From Crotalaria pallida (Eukaryota > Streptophyta > Magnoliopsida > Fabales > Fabaceae): DNA of 64,000 nucleotides. The stretch lies in the NCBI GenBank assembly GCA_037953625.1, contig CM075655.1, positions 80,379,501 to 80,443,500 on the forward strand, written 5' to 3'. Below are positions 56,043-64,000 of this stretch, piece by piece (the stretch's first letter is position 1; each line of letters starts with the position of its first letter). The translations under genes and the position numbers were made by a program. A model generated the notes under the pieces. It was not told the origin of the DNA. It did not search any database and saw only the letters and a program-made list of their open reading frames with translations.

Positions 56043-56360
56043 CCCGACCCGGTAATCGATTATCACGTTCAAAATTTCAAAAATTTAAAATATATTATTT
56101 TATTCATTTTCCCTCCAAAATGATTTGAATTCTATTTCCTTTTAATTAAAATGTATAAAAAATATTGAAAATTCACAATATTCATACTTTCAAAGTTATT
56201 TTCATATTTCCTAATTTATTTTATAAAATTCCATAGTTATGGGTAAAATTATAATAAACCGATAATAATTAAACCAATAATAATTAAACCAAATACAAAA
56301 ATTTCATTATAATATCATTTAAAATTTATATAATAATCCTGGGAATTCCAGTGGGTCTTA
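56043..56360 (-). repeat. G1 5' LTR, 5' end
   Basis: Minus-strand LTR start TGTAAGACCCACTGG at 56360. It carries TAATCGATTA at 56053-56062. The rest of the LTR continues on the far side of A1 at 45895. Confidence 0.75.
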
Positions 56361-57084
56361 CAAGGCCCCCCAAAGATACACCGAGCATCAGCTTAGTCCC
56401 CGAAAGATTTTGGGAATTAATTAAGTCCCCCAAAGATCAAAATGGCATCAAGTTAGTCCCACCGTCCATAAATTCGTTAGTCCCTCCGTTAAGAGCCACG
56501 TGGTGCATTCTCATTGGTTATTTCTCTCAACGCATTATAGACACGAACCACATAATTATTCCTTCTTTGAATTCATGACCATTGGATATATCCCACGGTT
56601 AAAATTTAAAAATGAAAAATAATATAAAAAAAATTAAAAATTCTTTTCATTTAACTTTAACCGTTGTATCCAACGGTTTAGATTTTAAGTTTTTTTACCC
56701 TCCTTCTTCACCCAAATCACCACACCGCCTTCGCCGCCACCACCACCGCCACCCTCTTCCCTCTGAACTTCCAATTCAACCTCTGCATCGGTAGAACCTT
56801 CTCTTCATCAACACTTAAACAAAGCCATGAACTCTCACCACCACCACCGCAATTTATCTCAATATCTCTCATCTTCCCAGCGAATCTCGCTCTCGTGTTA
56901 TAAACCTTATTAGCGAATACGGCTCTCGTTTCAGAATGAGGAACTGAGAATTCTTCGATTTGGAAGCTTTGGATTTGGCATACGCGTCTTTGTTGGAATC
57001 GCAGAGGAGGAGAGTCATGTGGTGGTCGATGACGAGGAGGGGTTTGATGTGGAGAGGGAAGGAGGAGAGAGAAGGAGTGAAGGG
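56361..57084. other. Unassigned DNA between two LTR elements
   Basis: The only stretch not assigned to an LTR element. It opens with degenerate repeats of AGTCCCCCAAAGATC type, then a perfect hairpin AACCGTTG-TATC-CAACGGTT (56659-56678), then CCACCACCACCG-rich sequence. The G1 target duplication would be AGGCC (56361-56365). Short ORFs are compositional. It may be part of a DNA transposon or host intergenic DNA. Confidence 0.5.
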
Positions 57085-57486
57085 TGTAACACTCTCATCT
57101 TTTATAAAGGGAATAAAATAATTTATTAGAAATTATTGTGACGGAAGAGTAAAAGTTCCCTTTATTCAAGATTAGTGGGTAAAATTTTTCTTTTCAATTA
57201 CATCATTTCGGTGTTACAATGGATCAAATCCAGTCATGTACCTCTTCCTCTTTCCGCTTGAGTCTCTGGCTTGACCGGTGGACTGACTTCATCCGCTACT
57301 TACACGTACCACAAAAGGCTAGATGGAAGTAAATCACTTGTCATATCACGTCAGGCAGATTAATGATTGAACAACATACACAAACATCACAATCATAATG
57401 CAATTGACGCATGCTCAGCAATTGTTTTATCACTTTCATCAACATTTCAACTGTATAAGGATCACACGTACACTAGGTCCTAACGC

Positions 57487-57770
57487 CTATAGATACTTCC
57501 TCAGTATCTGCACCAGGTCCTTTCCCAAGGGACACGTCATACCGGGAAATCAATTTTGATATACTGCCTATAGATAGGGTCCTATCTGCACCAGGCCTCT
57601 TCCCACAAGACACAATATATCGGGATCTCTTGATCTACCGCCTACGAATAGCGTCCTATTCGCACCAGGTCTCTTCCCACAAGACACGGTAAGATCATGA
57701 TTCAAGTAGTATATCGCCTACAAATATTCTCTTATTCGCACCATGCCCGTTCCCACCACGCTTCCAAGCA
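57487..57770 (-). repeat. Tandem dyad array in G4
   Basis: About four units of roughly 80-90 bp containing GCACCAGGTC and CTTCCCACAAGACAC. The dyads vary in sequence with matched arms: AGATAC...GTATCT, GATAGG-GT-CCTATC, GAATAG-CGTC-CTATTC; the last unit is decayed. Confidence 0.85.
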
Positions 57771-58011
57771 TCAACAAATAAGTTTGATTAAGATTTCGTG
57801 CACTAAAAATTGATTATTTTCATTTCAGGGTTCGATCTAATAGATTATTAGTCCATTTCATAATCATGCATTCATATTCATAGTCATTCATCATCAAATT
57901 AATCATCCAAGTATGCATTTATTCCCAAAATACATTCCATATTCCATAAATATTGTAGGTTAAAGCTAGGTGTATTAAAAATTAGTATTTTTCACCTTTC
58001 AGGGTCACTCT

Positions 58012-58147
58012 AATCGATTAAAAGAGGCTCTAATCGATTAGGATGTAAAAATTCAAATTCTGGTGGGATATTTCATATGGTTGAATCGATTCACTCTGCA
58101 ATTTAATTGATTCAAGCAATCGATTAACTCTGCAGTTGAATCGACTC
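58012..58147 (-). repeat. TAATCGATTA-type dyads in G4
   Basis: TAATCGATTA at 58012 and 58032 (20 bp). GAATCGATTC at 58083 and TAATTGATTC at 58104 (21 bp). CAATCGATTA at 58117 and GAATCGACTC at 58138 (21 bp). Confidence 0.85.
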
Positions 58148-58737
58148 AGCTGCTTAATTCTGCATACTAAATTGAGGTTTTAAAATACCAAATCTTGATA
58201 CATTCCACTTTAACCATTCTCAAGCCAAAACAGATCACAATCATGTATAATTACATCTATTCATGCATAAGTTCAGCAATCAAAGCATCAAATTCATATA
58301 GAATTCAAGTAATGTCCATAAAAGACGTAAAATCACAACTTAACATCTGAAATCTAATTCTCTTCCACCATAATCACATTTCAGTACCTTATTAACTCAT
58401 ATTCAACAATTTAAACGTGTTTAAATCATGATTTCCATATAGGACCATGGGTTGTCTTGGTCTCCAAACCAAGCAACCTTGTCATGGTTCCACTTAACAC
58501 ATCCAGTACATATGTCATCACAAACCTTCAAACATTAATTTTAGCGATATGAATGAAATCTCCCATACCTATCTCAAGTGTTTGGATTGATTCGGAGTGG
58601 AAAGAAACGAGTTTGTTGGGAAAAAGCTCAAGAACCCACACTTAGAAAACACCCTGTTTCAGATTTGAGTGGGTGTTTTGATCAGACTTTTTGGACAATA
58701 AAAGCTTAATTAAAACCGGGAACAAGAGTTGGAATAC

Positions 58738-60015
58738 TGTTGCCAATTCGGCAAGTGTACCGATCACACAAGTAATAAAGAGTAAGTAAAATTATCGTTC
58801 CACTCGGGGATTGCAAATTGTTTCTAATTTCTTTCACCTAATTGCGATTACTATGTATAACTTGTCTTGGGTTAGAGTTTAGAGATAGGAGTGTAGAATT
58901 AAAATTATGAAACAATTCAAAAACTAAATAGGATTTAGAAGCAAATATGGAAAAGGTTAGGAACTTGGTTTCATTGTAGGATCAGGTTATTAATTATGAA
59001 AATATGTTTTCCAATAAATTAAAAACTCCAGAAACAATAAAAGCTAGATCCCTAATGGCTATTACGTTTCTTACCCCTTAATCCCTTAAGTGAGTTCTAG
59101 TTTAGAAGAGTTATACAATTACCCAAAAGTATTCCTACAAATTGAATAATTATATTGTTTGGTTGAAAGGCCTAATCTTAATCCTAATATTCCAATTAAG
59201 GTTCAGATTACCAAAGAAAAACATAAAGTGATCAATTTTATGAATTGTAATTAAAACACAACCAAGCAATTGATTTGAAATGAAAAACATTAATTCATAA
59301 ATAAACAGACAAATTAAGATCCATACAAATTCACCTTATTCCTAACAAGAGGTTCAATTATACATATTGGGAGAAGAAGAGAAATGAATGAGAAAAACTA
59401 ATAATCATAGACAATAATCAGATTACCCCCAAGAGATCTTCAATCTTTCAATCTTCAATCCTTGCTCCTTGCCTCCTTGCTCTCAATTGTAGAATAGCCT
59501 CTCTTCTCTAATCCTAATTTTTTTCTAATCTCTTCTTTGGCTCTCAAAAGTATACCTATCCTAATGGAAAAACCTATATTTAAAGTCTAAAACTAATCCC
59601 AATTGATAAGAAGCAAAACTGATCATAAATCAGCCCAATTGGGCTTCAGCGTCGCTCGCACGCCTGGGCACCCAGGACGAGACACGCCTGGGCACACAGG
59701 TCTGATTCTGTGCCTGTTGACCGGGGGTCGCGCGCCTGGGCATGCCAGCCTACTTCCGACTCTGTTTCGCTCTATTCTTGCGCCATTTTCGAGGTCTTTT
59801 CGTCCTCTTTTCAGCTCCATAATTATTTTCTTCAATTAAGCTCTGAAAGTACTTGAAACATACACAAAACGAATCAAAACGTTCAAAGGATTCTAAATTA
59901 CCTAACTTCCGAAAAACTATACAAAAAGTCCTAAATTTACAAGAGAAACAAGCCAAATACTTAGTAAAAGGGAGTCTAAATCATACTCAAAACATCATAT
60001 ATTAGACCCAAATCA
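58738..60015 (-). mobile_element. S2: solo Athila-like LTR
   Basis: 1278 bp, plus strand TGTTGCCAATTCGG to GACCCAAATCA, duplication AATAC on both sides (58733-58737 and 60016-60020). Ends and layout match the B LTR. GC-rich CGCCTGGGCA motifs at 59661, 59685 and 59733, with TATA-like AAATATAGG (minus strand) near 59570, about 90 bp downstream. Confidence 0.93.
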
Positions 60016-60723
60016 AATACAAACTAGGATATATAAACTTGATATTAGAACAAGTTTGAAGCTCAAAGGATGCTCGAGCTTACCACACGAATCATGGAAA
60101 GTTGGCTCCTTGAATCTGAAATGCACATTTCAAATTTGACCACCCAACTTTGCAGGTCTGTATCTCTTTCTACACTCCACCAAATCGAACAAACTTGGTA
60201 CCAAATCGAAGAGGGTAACACAAACTTTAATTTGGTGTATAGTGTAACACCTAAGTTTATTTGCCCTTTTATACCCTTAATTAACAATAGCAACTTGAAA
60301 ATTTCATTTTAAACTTATAAATTGATTAGGAAAAACATTTAGTTACTTCTGATTCATATGAAAATCTCCCGTCAAACGGACGGAGTTTCGTTTGTTTTTA
60401 GGACTTTCCCAAAATTTCTGTTTTCCTGCAACCTGATAAATAACATATTTTCAAATTTCAAAGCCAGCAGGGCTATTCACATATATAACAGTTTGTGCAA
60501 CTTCGTGCACGCATCAGAAAAGCCAGTTTAAGACATCAGAGTTAAAAGCATCAGAGTTAGCGGAATATAAACAAGTTAGGAAAACAGTTTTTCCCCAAAA
60601 TAGACCCCTTTCCCAAAAGGAGTCGTCATGGGCCCCCAAAATCTATTTACATTTATACACAAAAAAATGATTCACATCATCGGGCCTAGGACATTCTCAT
60701 GTCCTACATGACTAAAGGTAACC

Positions 60724-60788
60724 TACTCTCCCTGGGAGGGAGAGTACTCCTGCTCGGCCTGATCTTGTGCAAACTCTTCCTCAGTACC
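60724..60788 (-). other. T3 second exon: conserved block and 10-bp hairpin
   Basis: Minus strand: acceptor TCTCCACAG/GTACTGAGG, GAAGAGTTTGCAC, GCCGAGCAGGAG, then TACTCTCCCT-CCC-AGGGAGAGTA (60724-60746) with perfect 10-bp arms. Confidence 0.72.
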
Positions 60789-61702
60789 TGTGGAGATAGT
60801 AAGGAGTGAGTATTACACATAAAATGGGGAGGCAGTTTCCAATTAAGACATAATGTAACACTAAGCCATAAAAATATAACAATTCAATCACAACATAATG
60901 AGAGTCAATGTATCACAATTCATTTTCAAGTATTCATTAGTTTCTCAAATCGGTTTTATTTAACATTTTCTTAAGTCTTTCGTTCCATGTATTTTAAACA
61001 TATTCATATTCTTTTCAATCTGTCCCTGGTCACGACCTACTGCGTCTGCACTCCTGTGCACTCACGACTTACTACGTCCTGGTGTGTTTCTCAATCCCCT
61101 GGTCACGACCTACTGCGTTCGCACCACCGCGCGATAACGACTTACTGCGTCCGGGTATAATACAATCTCCCCTGGTCACGACCTACTGCGTTCGCACCCC
61201 CGTGCGATAACGACTTACTGCGTCCGGGTATAATACAATCTCCCCTGGTCACGACCTACTGCGTTCGCATCCCCGTGCGATAACGACTTACTGCGTCCGG
61301 GTATAATACTATCTCCCCTGGCTGAGCCTGGGTGTAATTCATTTTGTTCTTTTATCATTATCAATTCTTTAGCACTTTCCATTACTCAAAATTAATCACC
61401 ACTTTACTCATTTCCACTATCCAATGATCACAATTATATTTTATAACTTAATTAGCCCAATTCAACATAATATCACATCTCAATTCATTTAACAACATAG
61501 GCATCTAAGTCATCAATCATCACCAAATAACAAATGAGACATATCATCATCAAAATAATTTCCATAAGTCATAGATTCTAGTTTAACAATTATTCCATAT
61601 CATATCAATCCTAAACTACCACAAAAATCTTAGTACCCATTATATGCATATTGTAAACTAAACCCCAGAGTAAGGTAATACTCACTATAACCCACTCCTT
61701 AC
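60788..61702 (-). other. Predicted intron in the T3 LTR
   Basis: Minus-strand donor ATTTAAG/GTAAGGAG at 61703/61702 and acceptor at 60788; it contains the tandem array at 61024-61325. Confidence 0.5.
61024..61325 (-). repeat. Tandem dyad array in the T3 LTR
   Basis: About four units of roughly 73 bp: CCCTGGTCACGACCTACTGC, then a hairpin TCGCAC-CCCC-GTGCGA or TGCAC-TCCT-GTGCA, then ACGACTTACTGCGTCCGGG. GGTC-AC-GACC is a second dyad in each unit. Confidence 0.88.
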
Positions 61703-62378
61703 CTTAAATTAGTAAAGAGAAATTAGAACCTTAGTGAGCCCTAGCTCAAAATCTCGGAAACTTGAACTTCCTAAGTCTAGCTTGCCACCTCAATATGGAA
61801 ATGATGAAATGATGATAGACAAGCCTATTTGAGAGAGCACAAGAGGAATTATCCTTGTCCTTGCCTTGGTTTGAGTTGGAAGGCATGAAAAAAATCCCTA
61901 TATAACAAAGAGTGCAAGAACCCTAAGGGTTTTAGAACAAAATCCATGAATTAAGGAGAGTTTGAATGAAAAGGAAATAACTTATGGCATGAAGCTACTT
62001 ACCCAATCAATGGTGGAAAAATTGAAAAGCCAAGGAGAATGGAGGAGGGAGTAACTCGTGAGCCAAGAAGGAAGAGGAATGAGCTCCTAGCCAAAGTCCA
62101 TGAAGCAAGCATGATGGATGTGTTTGATTTTGGGTTTGGGGTGCCCAAGATCAAGTGTTTATGGTGGATTGATGATGAAAATGTGATGGAGTTGCTCTTG
62201 GAGAGGAGAGAATTTGATGGAGATGGTGTTTTTGTGTTGGAGTTGAAAGGTGGTGGAATGAATCACTTTTGGTGCTTCAATACTTGCCTTGGATGACTGA
62301 AAAATCGTGTGGCTGTGGTTGAAAACTTAGCCACCAAGCCAGAATCGACGCACCAGATTCAATCTGGTCTGCGCCTCG

Positions 62379-62700
62379 CGCCTGGGCGCGCGATCAGCAC
62401 CAGCACCAAGCTGGTGCATGGCTTACACGGTCAGCAGGGGTTTTGGCGCGCCAACAAGGATTCTGGTGCATGCTGGTGCGTGTGGCCGCTCGCCTGGGCG
62501 AAATGGTGCCTCGCCTGGGCGTATTTTCCACTGGTTTGGTGCACCATGAATAGTGCACCCGCTTGGGCGCATGGCTCGTGCGCCTGGGCGAAAATCTGGG
62601 TTTCCAACCTTCGATTCGCCGTAACTTTTTCGTTAACCGTCGGATCGAGTCCAAATTTTTAGACATGCTTCTTCACCCCATAAACTTCACATCCAACGGT
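62379..62700 (-). promoter_or_regulatory. T3 U3 CGCCTGGGCG pairs and dyad module
   Basis: CGCCTGGGCG at 62379, 62491, 62512 and 62581, CGCTTGGGCG at 62560. The pairs 62491/62512 and 62560/62581 have starts exactly 21 bp apart with 11-bp spacers. Further upstream in the element lie ACCGTCGGAT (62636-62645) and ATCCAACGGT (62691-62700). Confidence 0.75.
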
Positions 62701-62942
62701 GGAATTTATTTTCTTAGCATCCTATAATAAATTTCTAATTTTCTCTTTTCGGTCGATTTCTAACATCTAAAACGCCGATTTAACTCCCGATTTCGCTTAT
62801 TTGACTTTGCCCAAAGCCACAACTGCCTTCTATACAACCCCTAGAACCTATAATCACCACTCACCTATCTACCAAAATTCATTAAGTCATTATTCCAATT
62901 TTTTCTAAGGTTTTTTATTAATAATTTCATTTAAATCAAAGT

Positions 62943-64000
62943 TTAGGATGCTACAATTCTCTCCCACTTACCTGAATTTCGTCCTCGAAATTCGCCGAAC
63001 AATTGTGGATGAGACTGCCTGATCTTATCCTCCAGTTCCCATGTAGCCTCTTCCACATCATTCCTGATCCAAACAACTTTAACCAAAGAGATTTCCTTGC
63101 CCCTGAGCTGCTTCACCTGCCTATCTTCGATTCTCACTGGCAGAACTTCGAAAGTCAAATTCTCCTTCAAAGGCAAATCATCTAAGGTAACCACATGCGA
63201 AGGATCATGGACGTATTTCCTTAGTTGTGAAACATGAAACACATCATGAAGCCTTGACAAATGAGGGGGTAATGCAATCCTGTACGCCACTGGGCCAACC
63301 TTCTCCAGAATCTCATAAGGCCCAACAAACCGAGGAGTTAACTTCCTGGATTTGATTGCCCTACCAATTCCTGTGATCGAAGACACTCTTAGGAACAAAT
63401 GATTCCCAACATCGAAATCCAAAGGTCTCCTTCGCCTATCTGCATAACTCTTTTGGCGATCCTGTGAAGTTTTCATTTTGTTCTTGATCATTGTGACCTT
63501 CTCCGTTGTTTCTTTCACAATGTCAGGACCTGTCAACAGATTTTCACCTATCTGGAACCAACACAAAGGCATTCTACATTTTCTTCCGTAGGGAGCCTCG
63601 AATGGTGCCATACCGATACTGGAGTGAAAACTGTTGTTGTATGTAAACTCCATCAAAGGTAGTAACTGTTCCCAACTACCGGCTTGTTCCAGTACACATG
63701 CTCTCAACAAATCTTCAAGTGTCTGGATAGTACGCTCAGATTGTCCGTCTGTCTGCGGATGATAAACTGTACTGAACTTTAGCTTAGTACCCAATGCTTG
63801 TTGAAGACTCTGCCAAAATCTAGACAGAAATCTCGGATCGCGATCGGATACAATACTAGTGGGAACACCATGCAACTTCACTATGTCCCTGATGTACAAC
63901 TGAGTCAACTTCTTAAGAGTATACTTCTTATGGGTAGGAATAAAATGAGCACACTTTGTAAGATGGTCCACAACCACCCAAACTGAATCACATCCTCCAG
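62943..64000 (-). CDS. T3 pol 3' part: integrase core to chromodomain-like tail
   Basis: Open from the right edge to TAG 62943-62945, no internal stop. Motifs: WVVVDHLTKCAHFIPTHKKY, SIVSDRDPRFLSRFW with a catalytic Asp, HPQTDGQSERTIQTLEDLL with the catalytic Glu, a GPY block (FVGPYEILEKVGPVAYRIAL), FHVSQLRKYVHDP, and a tail with LRGKEISLVKVVW and ATWELEDKIRQSHPQLF resembling a chromodomain. Unlike T1, whose pol stops before the hairpin, this frame continues through the hairpin and polypurine tract and ends 13 bases inside the LTR (about 20 extra residues). The first catalytic Asp and the rest of pol are outside the window. Confidence 0.92.
   Translation of the reverse strand, partial: GGCDSVWVVVDHLTKCAHFIPTHKKYTLKKLTQLYIRDIVKLHGVPTSIVSDRDPRFLSRFWQSLQQALGTKLKFSTVYHPQTDGQSERTIQTLEDLLRACVLEQAGSWEQLLPLMEFTYNNSFHSSIGMAPFEAPYGRKCRMPLCWFQIGENLLTGPDIVKETTEKVTMIKNKMKTSQDRQKSYADRRRRPLDFDVGNHLFLRVSSITGIGRAIKSRKLTPRFVGPYEILEKVGPVAYRIALPPHLSRLHDVFHVSQLRKYVHDPSHVVTLDDLPLKENLTFEVLPVRIEDRQVKQLRGKEISLVKVVWIRNDVEEATWELEDKIRQSHPQLFGEFRGRNSGKWERIVAS
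62956..62993 (-). other. T3 pre-PPT hairpin and polypurine tract
   Basis: Minus strand GAATTTCG-AGGA-CGAAATTC (62993-62974), then CAGGTAAGTGGGAGAGAAT up to the LTR. The CAGGTAAGT overlapping the tract is also a perfect splice-donor consensus. Confidence 0.85.

Larger units (their letters stand above)
17890..56360 (-). mobile_element. G1: old Tekay-like gypsy, host of most of the window
   Basis: Minus-strand element read in pieces: 5' LTR (56360-56043, 45895-43166, 35080-33232), Met-tRNA PBS (33211-33227), gag-protease-RT (33063-31187), RT-RNase H-integrase start (28279-27125), integrase (18372-17890). Interruptions are A1, C2, S1, T2 and B. The joins agree at the level of duplications and reading frames. 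The rest of integrase and the 3' LTR lie left of the window, beyond B and T1. LTR ends are TGTAAGACCC (minus strand, at 56360) and GTCGTCACA (33232). It has many stops and frameshifts and is the oldest identifiable element here. Confidence 0.85.
57085..60242 (-). repeat. G4: partial Tekay-type LTR, minus strand
   Basis: Plus-strand start TGTAACACTC at 57085; interrupted by S2 (58738-60015) and cut by T3 at 60243. It has the shared architecture: predicted donor GTGTG/GTAAGCTCGAG near 60083 resembling G1, TAATCGATTA dyads (58012-58147), and a dyad array (57487-57770). The upstream end is outside the window. No coding sequence is seen. Confidence 0.7.
60243..62955 (-). repeat. T3 3' LTR
   Basis: Shared Tekay-type plan on the minus strand: dyad module (62700-62636), CGCCTGGGCG palindromes (62590-62379), leader, predicted donor (61703/61702), tandem array, acceptor (60788), exon 2 with hairpin, end GGTGTTACA. 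An ORF on the opposite strand (62039-62296) is compositional. Confidence 0.9.
60243..64000 (-). mobile_element. T3: Tekay-type gypsy, 3' part only
   Basis: 3' LTR 60243-62955 (2713 bp; minus-strand start TGTAGCATCC), polypurine tract, hairpin and the end of pol, continuing beyond the right edge. Inserted in the leader exon of the G4 LTR; the duplication here should be TATAG (60238-60242). Confidence 0.92.

Noticed and set aside
56700..57080. First exon of a host gene
   Set aside because: Short His/Pro-rich frames only, no splice sites or domain that I can support.
62039..62296. 85-aa ORF on the plus strand of the T3 LTR
   Set aside because: Antisense to the element leader; no motif; explained by purine-rich composition.
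62964..62975. Perfect CAG/GTAAGT donor at the T3 polypurine tract as a real splice site
   Set aside because: T1 and T2 lack it, and the purine tract itself explains most of the bases; kept only as a side note to the T3 overlap finding.

Overview
The window is a block of nested LTR retrotransposons from a plant nuclear genome. It is AT-rich, and the elements are Ty1/copia of Sirevirus type and Ty3/gypsy of Tekay-like chromovirus and Athila type. PBS sequences match plant initiator-Met and Asp tRNAs. A eudicot, most likely a legume, is my inference from element style (long Tekay-type LTRs, SIRE-like copia); no host gene is present to confirm it. I found no tRNA, rRNA, CRISPR array or convincing host gene.

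Names used below. G1 is an old minus-strand gypsy whose 5' LTR starts at 56360 and whose integrase is cut at 17890; everything between, and everything left of it, is G1 or an insertion in G1. B is a minus-strand Athila-like element (10677-17889) inserted in the G1 integrase. T1 is a plus-strand gypsy (1-10676, 3' part only) inserted in the 3' part of B. C1 is a complete plus-strand copia (3654-9617) inside the T1 LTR. Thus C1 lies in T1, in B, in G1: four levels. G1 also carries T2, a complete plus-strand gypsy (18373-27124); S1, a solo LTR (28285-31181); C2, a complete minus-strand copia (35081-43160); and A1, a complete minus-strand Athila (45896-56037). The last two are both inside the G1 5' LTR. 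To the right lie about 0.7 kb of unassigned DNA (56361-57084), G4 (part of another gypsy LTR, 57085-60242, carrying solo LTR S2 at 58738-60015) and T3, a minus-strand gypsy that runs off the right edge. C1, T2, S1, C2, A1 and S2 each have matching 5-bp target-site duplications that I read directly.

Coding state. C1 has one intact gag and no pol. T2 has a frameshifted gag and no pol. B has gag-protease broken by two stops, no RT/RNase H/integrase, and an intact 419-aa ORF resembling the 'putative plant transposon protein' family. A1 has a complete single-frame gag-pol with two in-frame stops. C2 has a complete single-frame gag-pol with many stops. G1 is heavily mutated. T3 is open as far as it can be seen.

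The most interesting content is in the LTRs. (1) Most LTRs here, from copia, Tekay-type and Athila elements alike, carry family-specific palindromes in pairs about two helical turns apart (very often exactly 21 bp): TAACCGGTTA, TACTCGAGTA, TAATCGATTA, CGCCTGGGCG, TTTCGCTTAAGCGAAA. They usually lie upstream of the TATA box or presumed start. (2) The Tekay-type LTRs share a predicted intron, and inside it a tandem array of dyads whose arms covary. (3) The LTRs of T1 and G1 encode a related protein of about 160 aa starting right after the predicted 3' splice site. (4) A perfect 8-bp stem with a four-base, mostly GNRA-type loop sits just before the polypurine tract of T1, T2 and T3.
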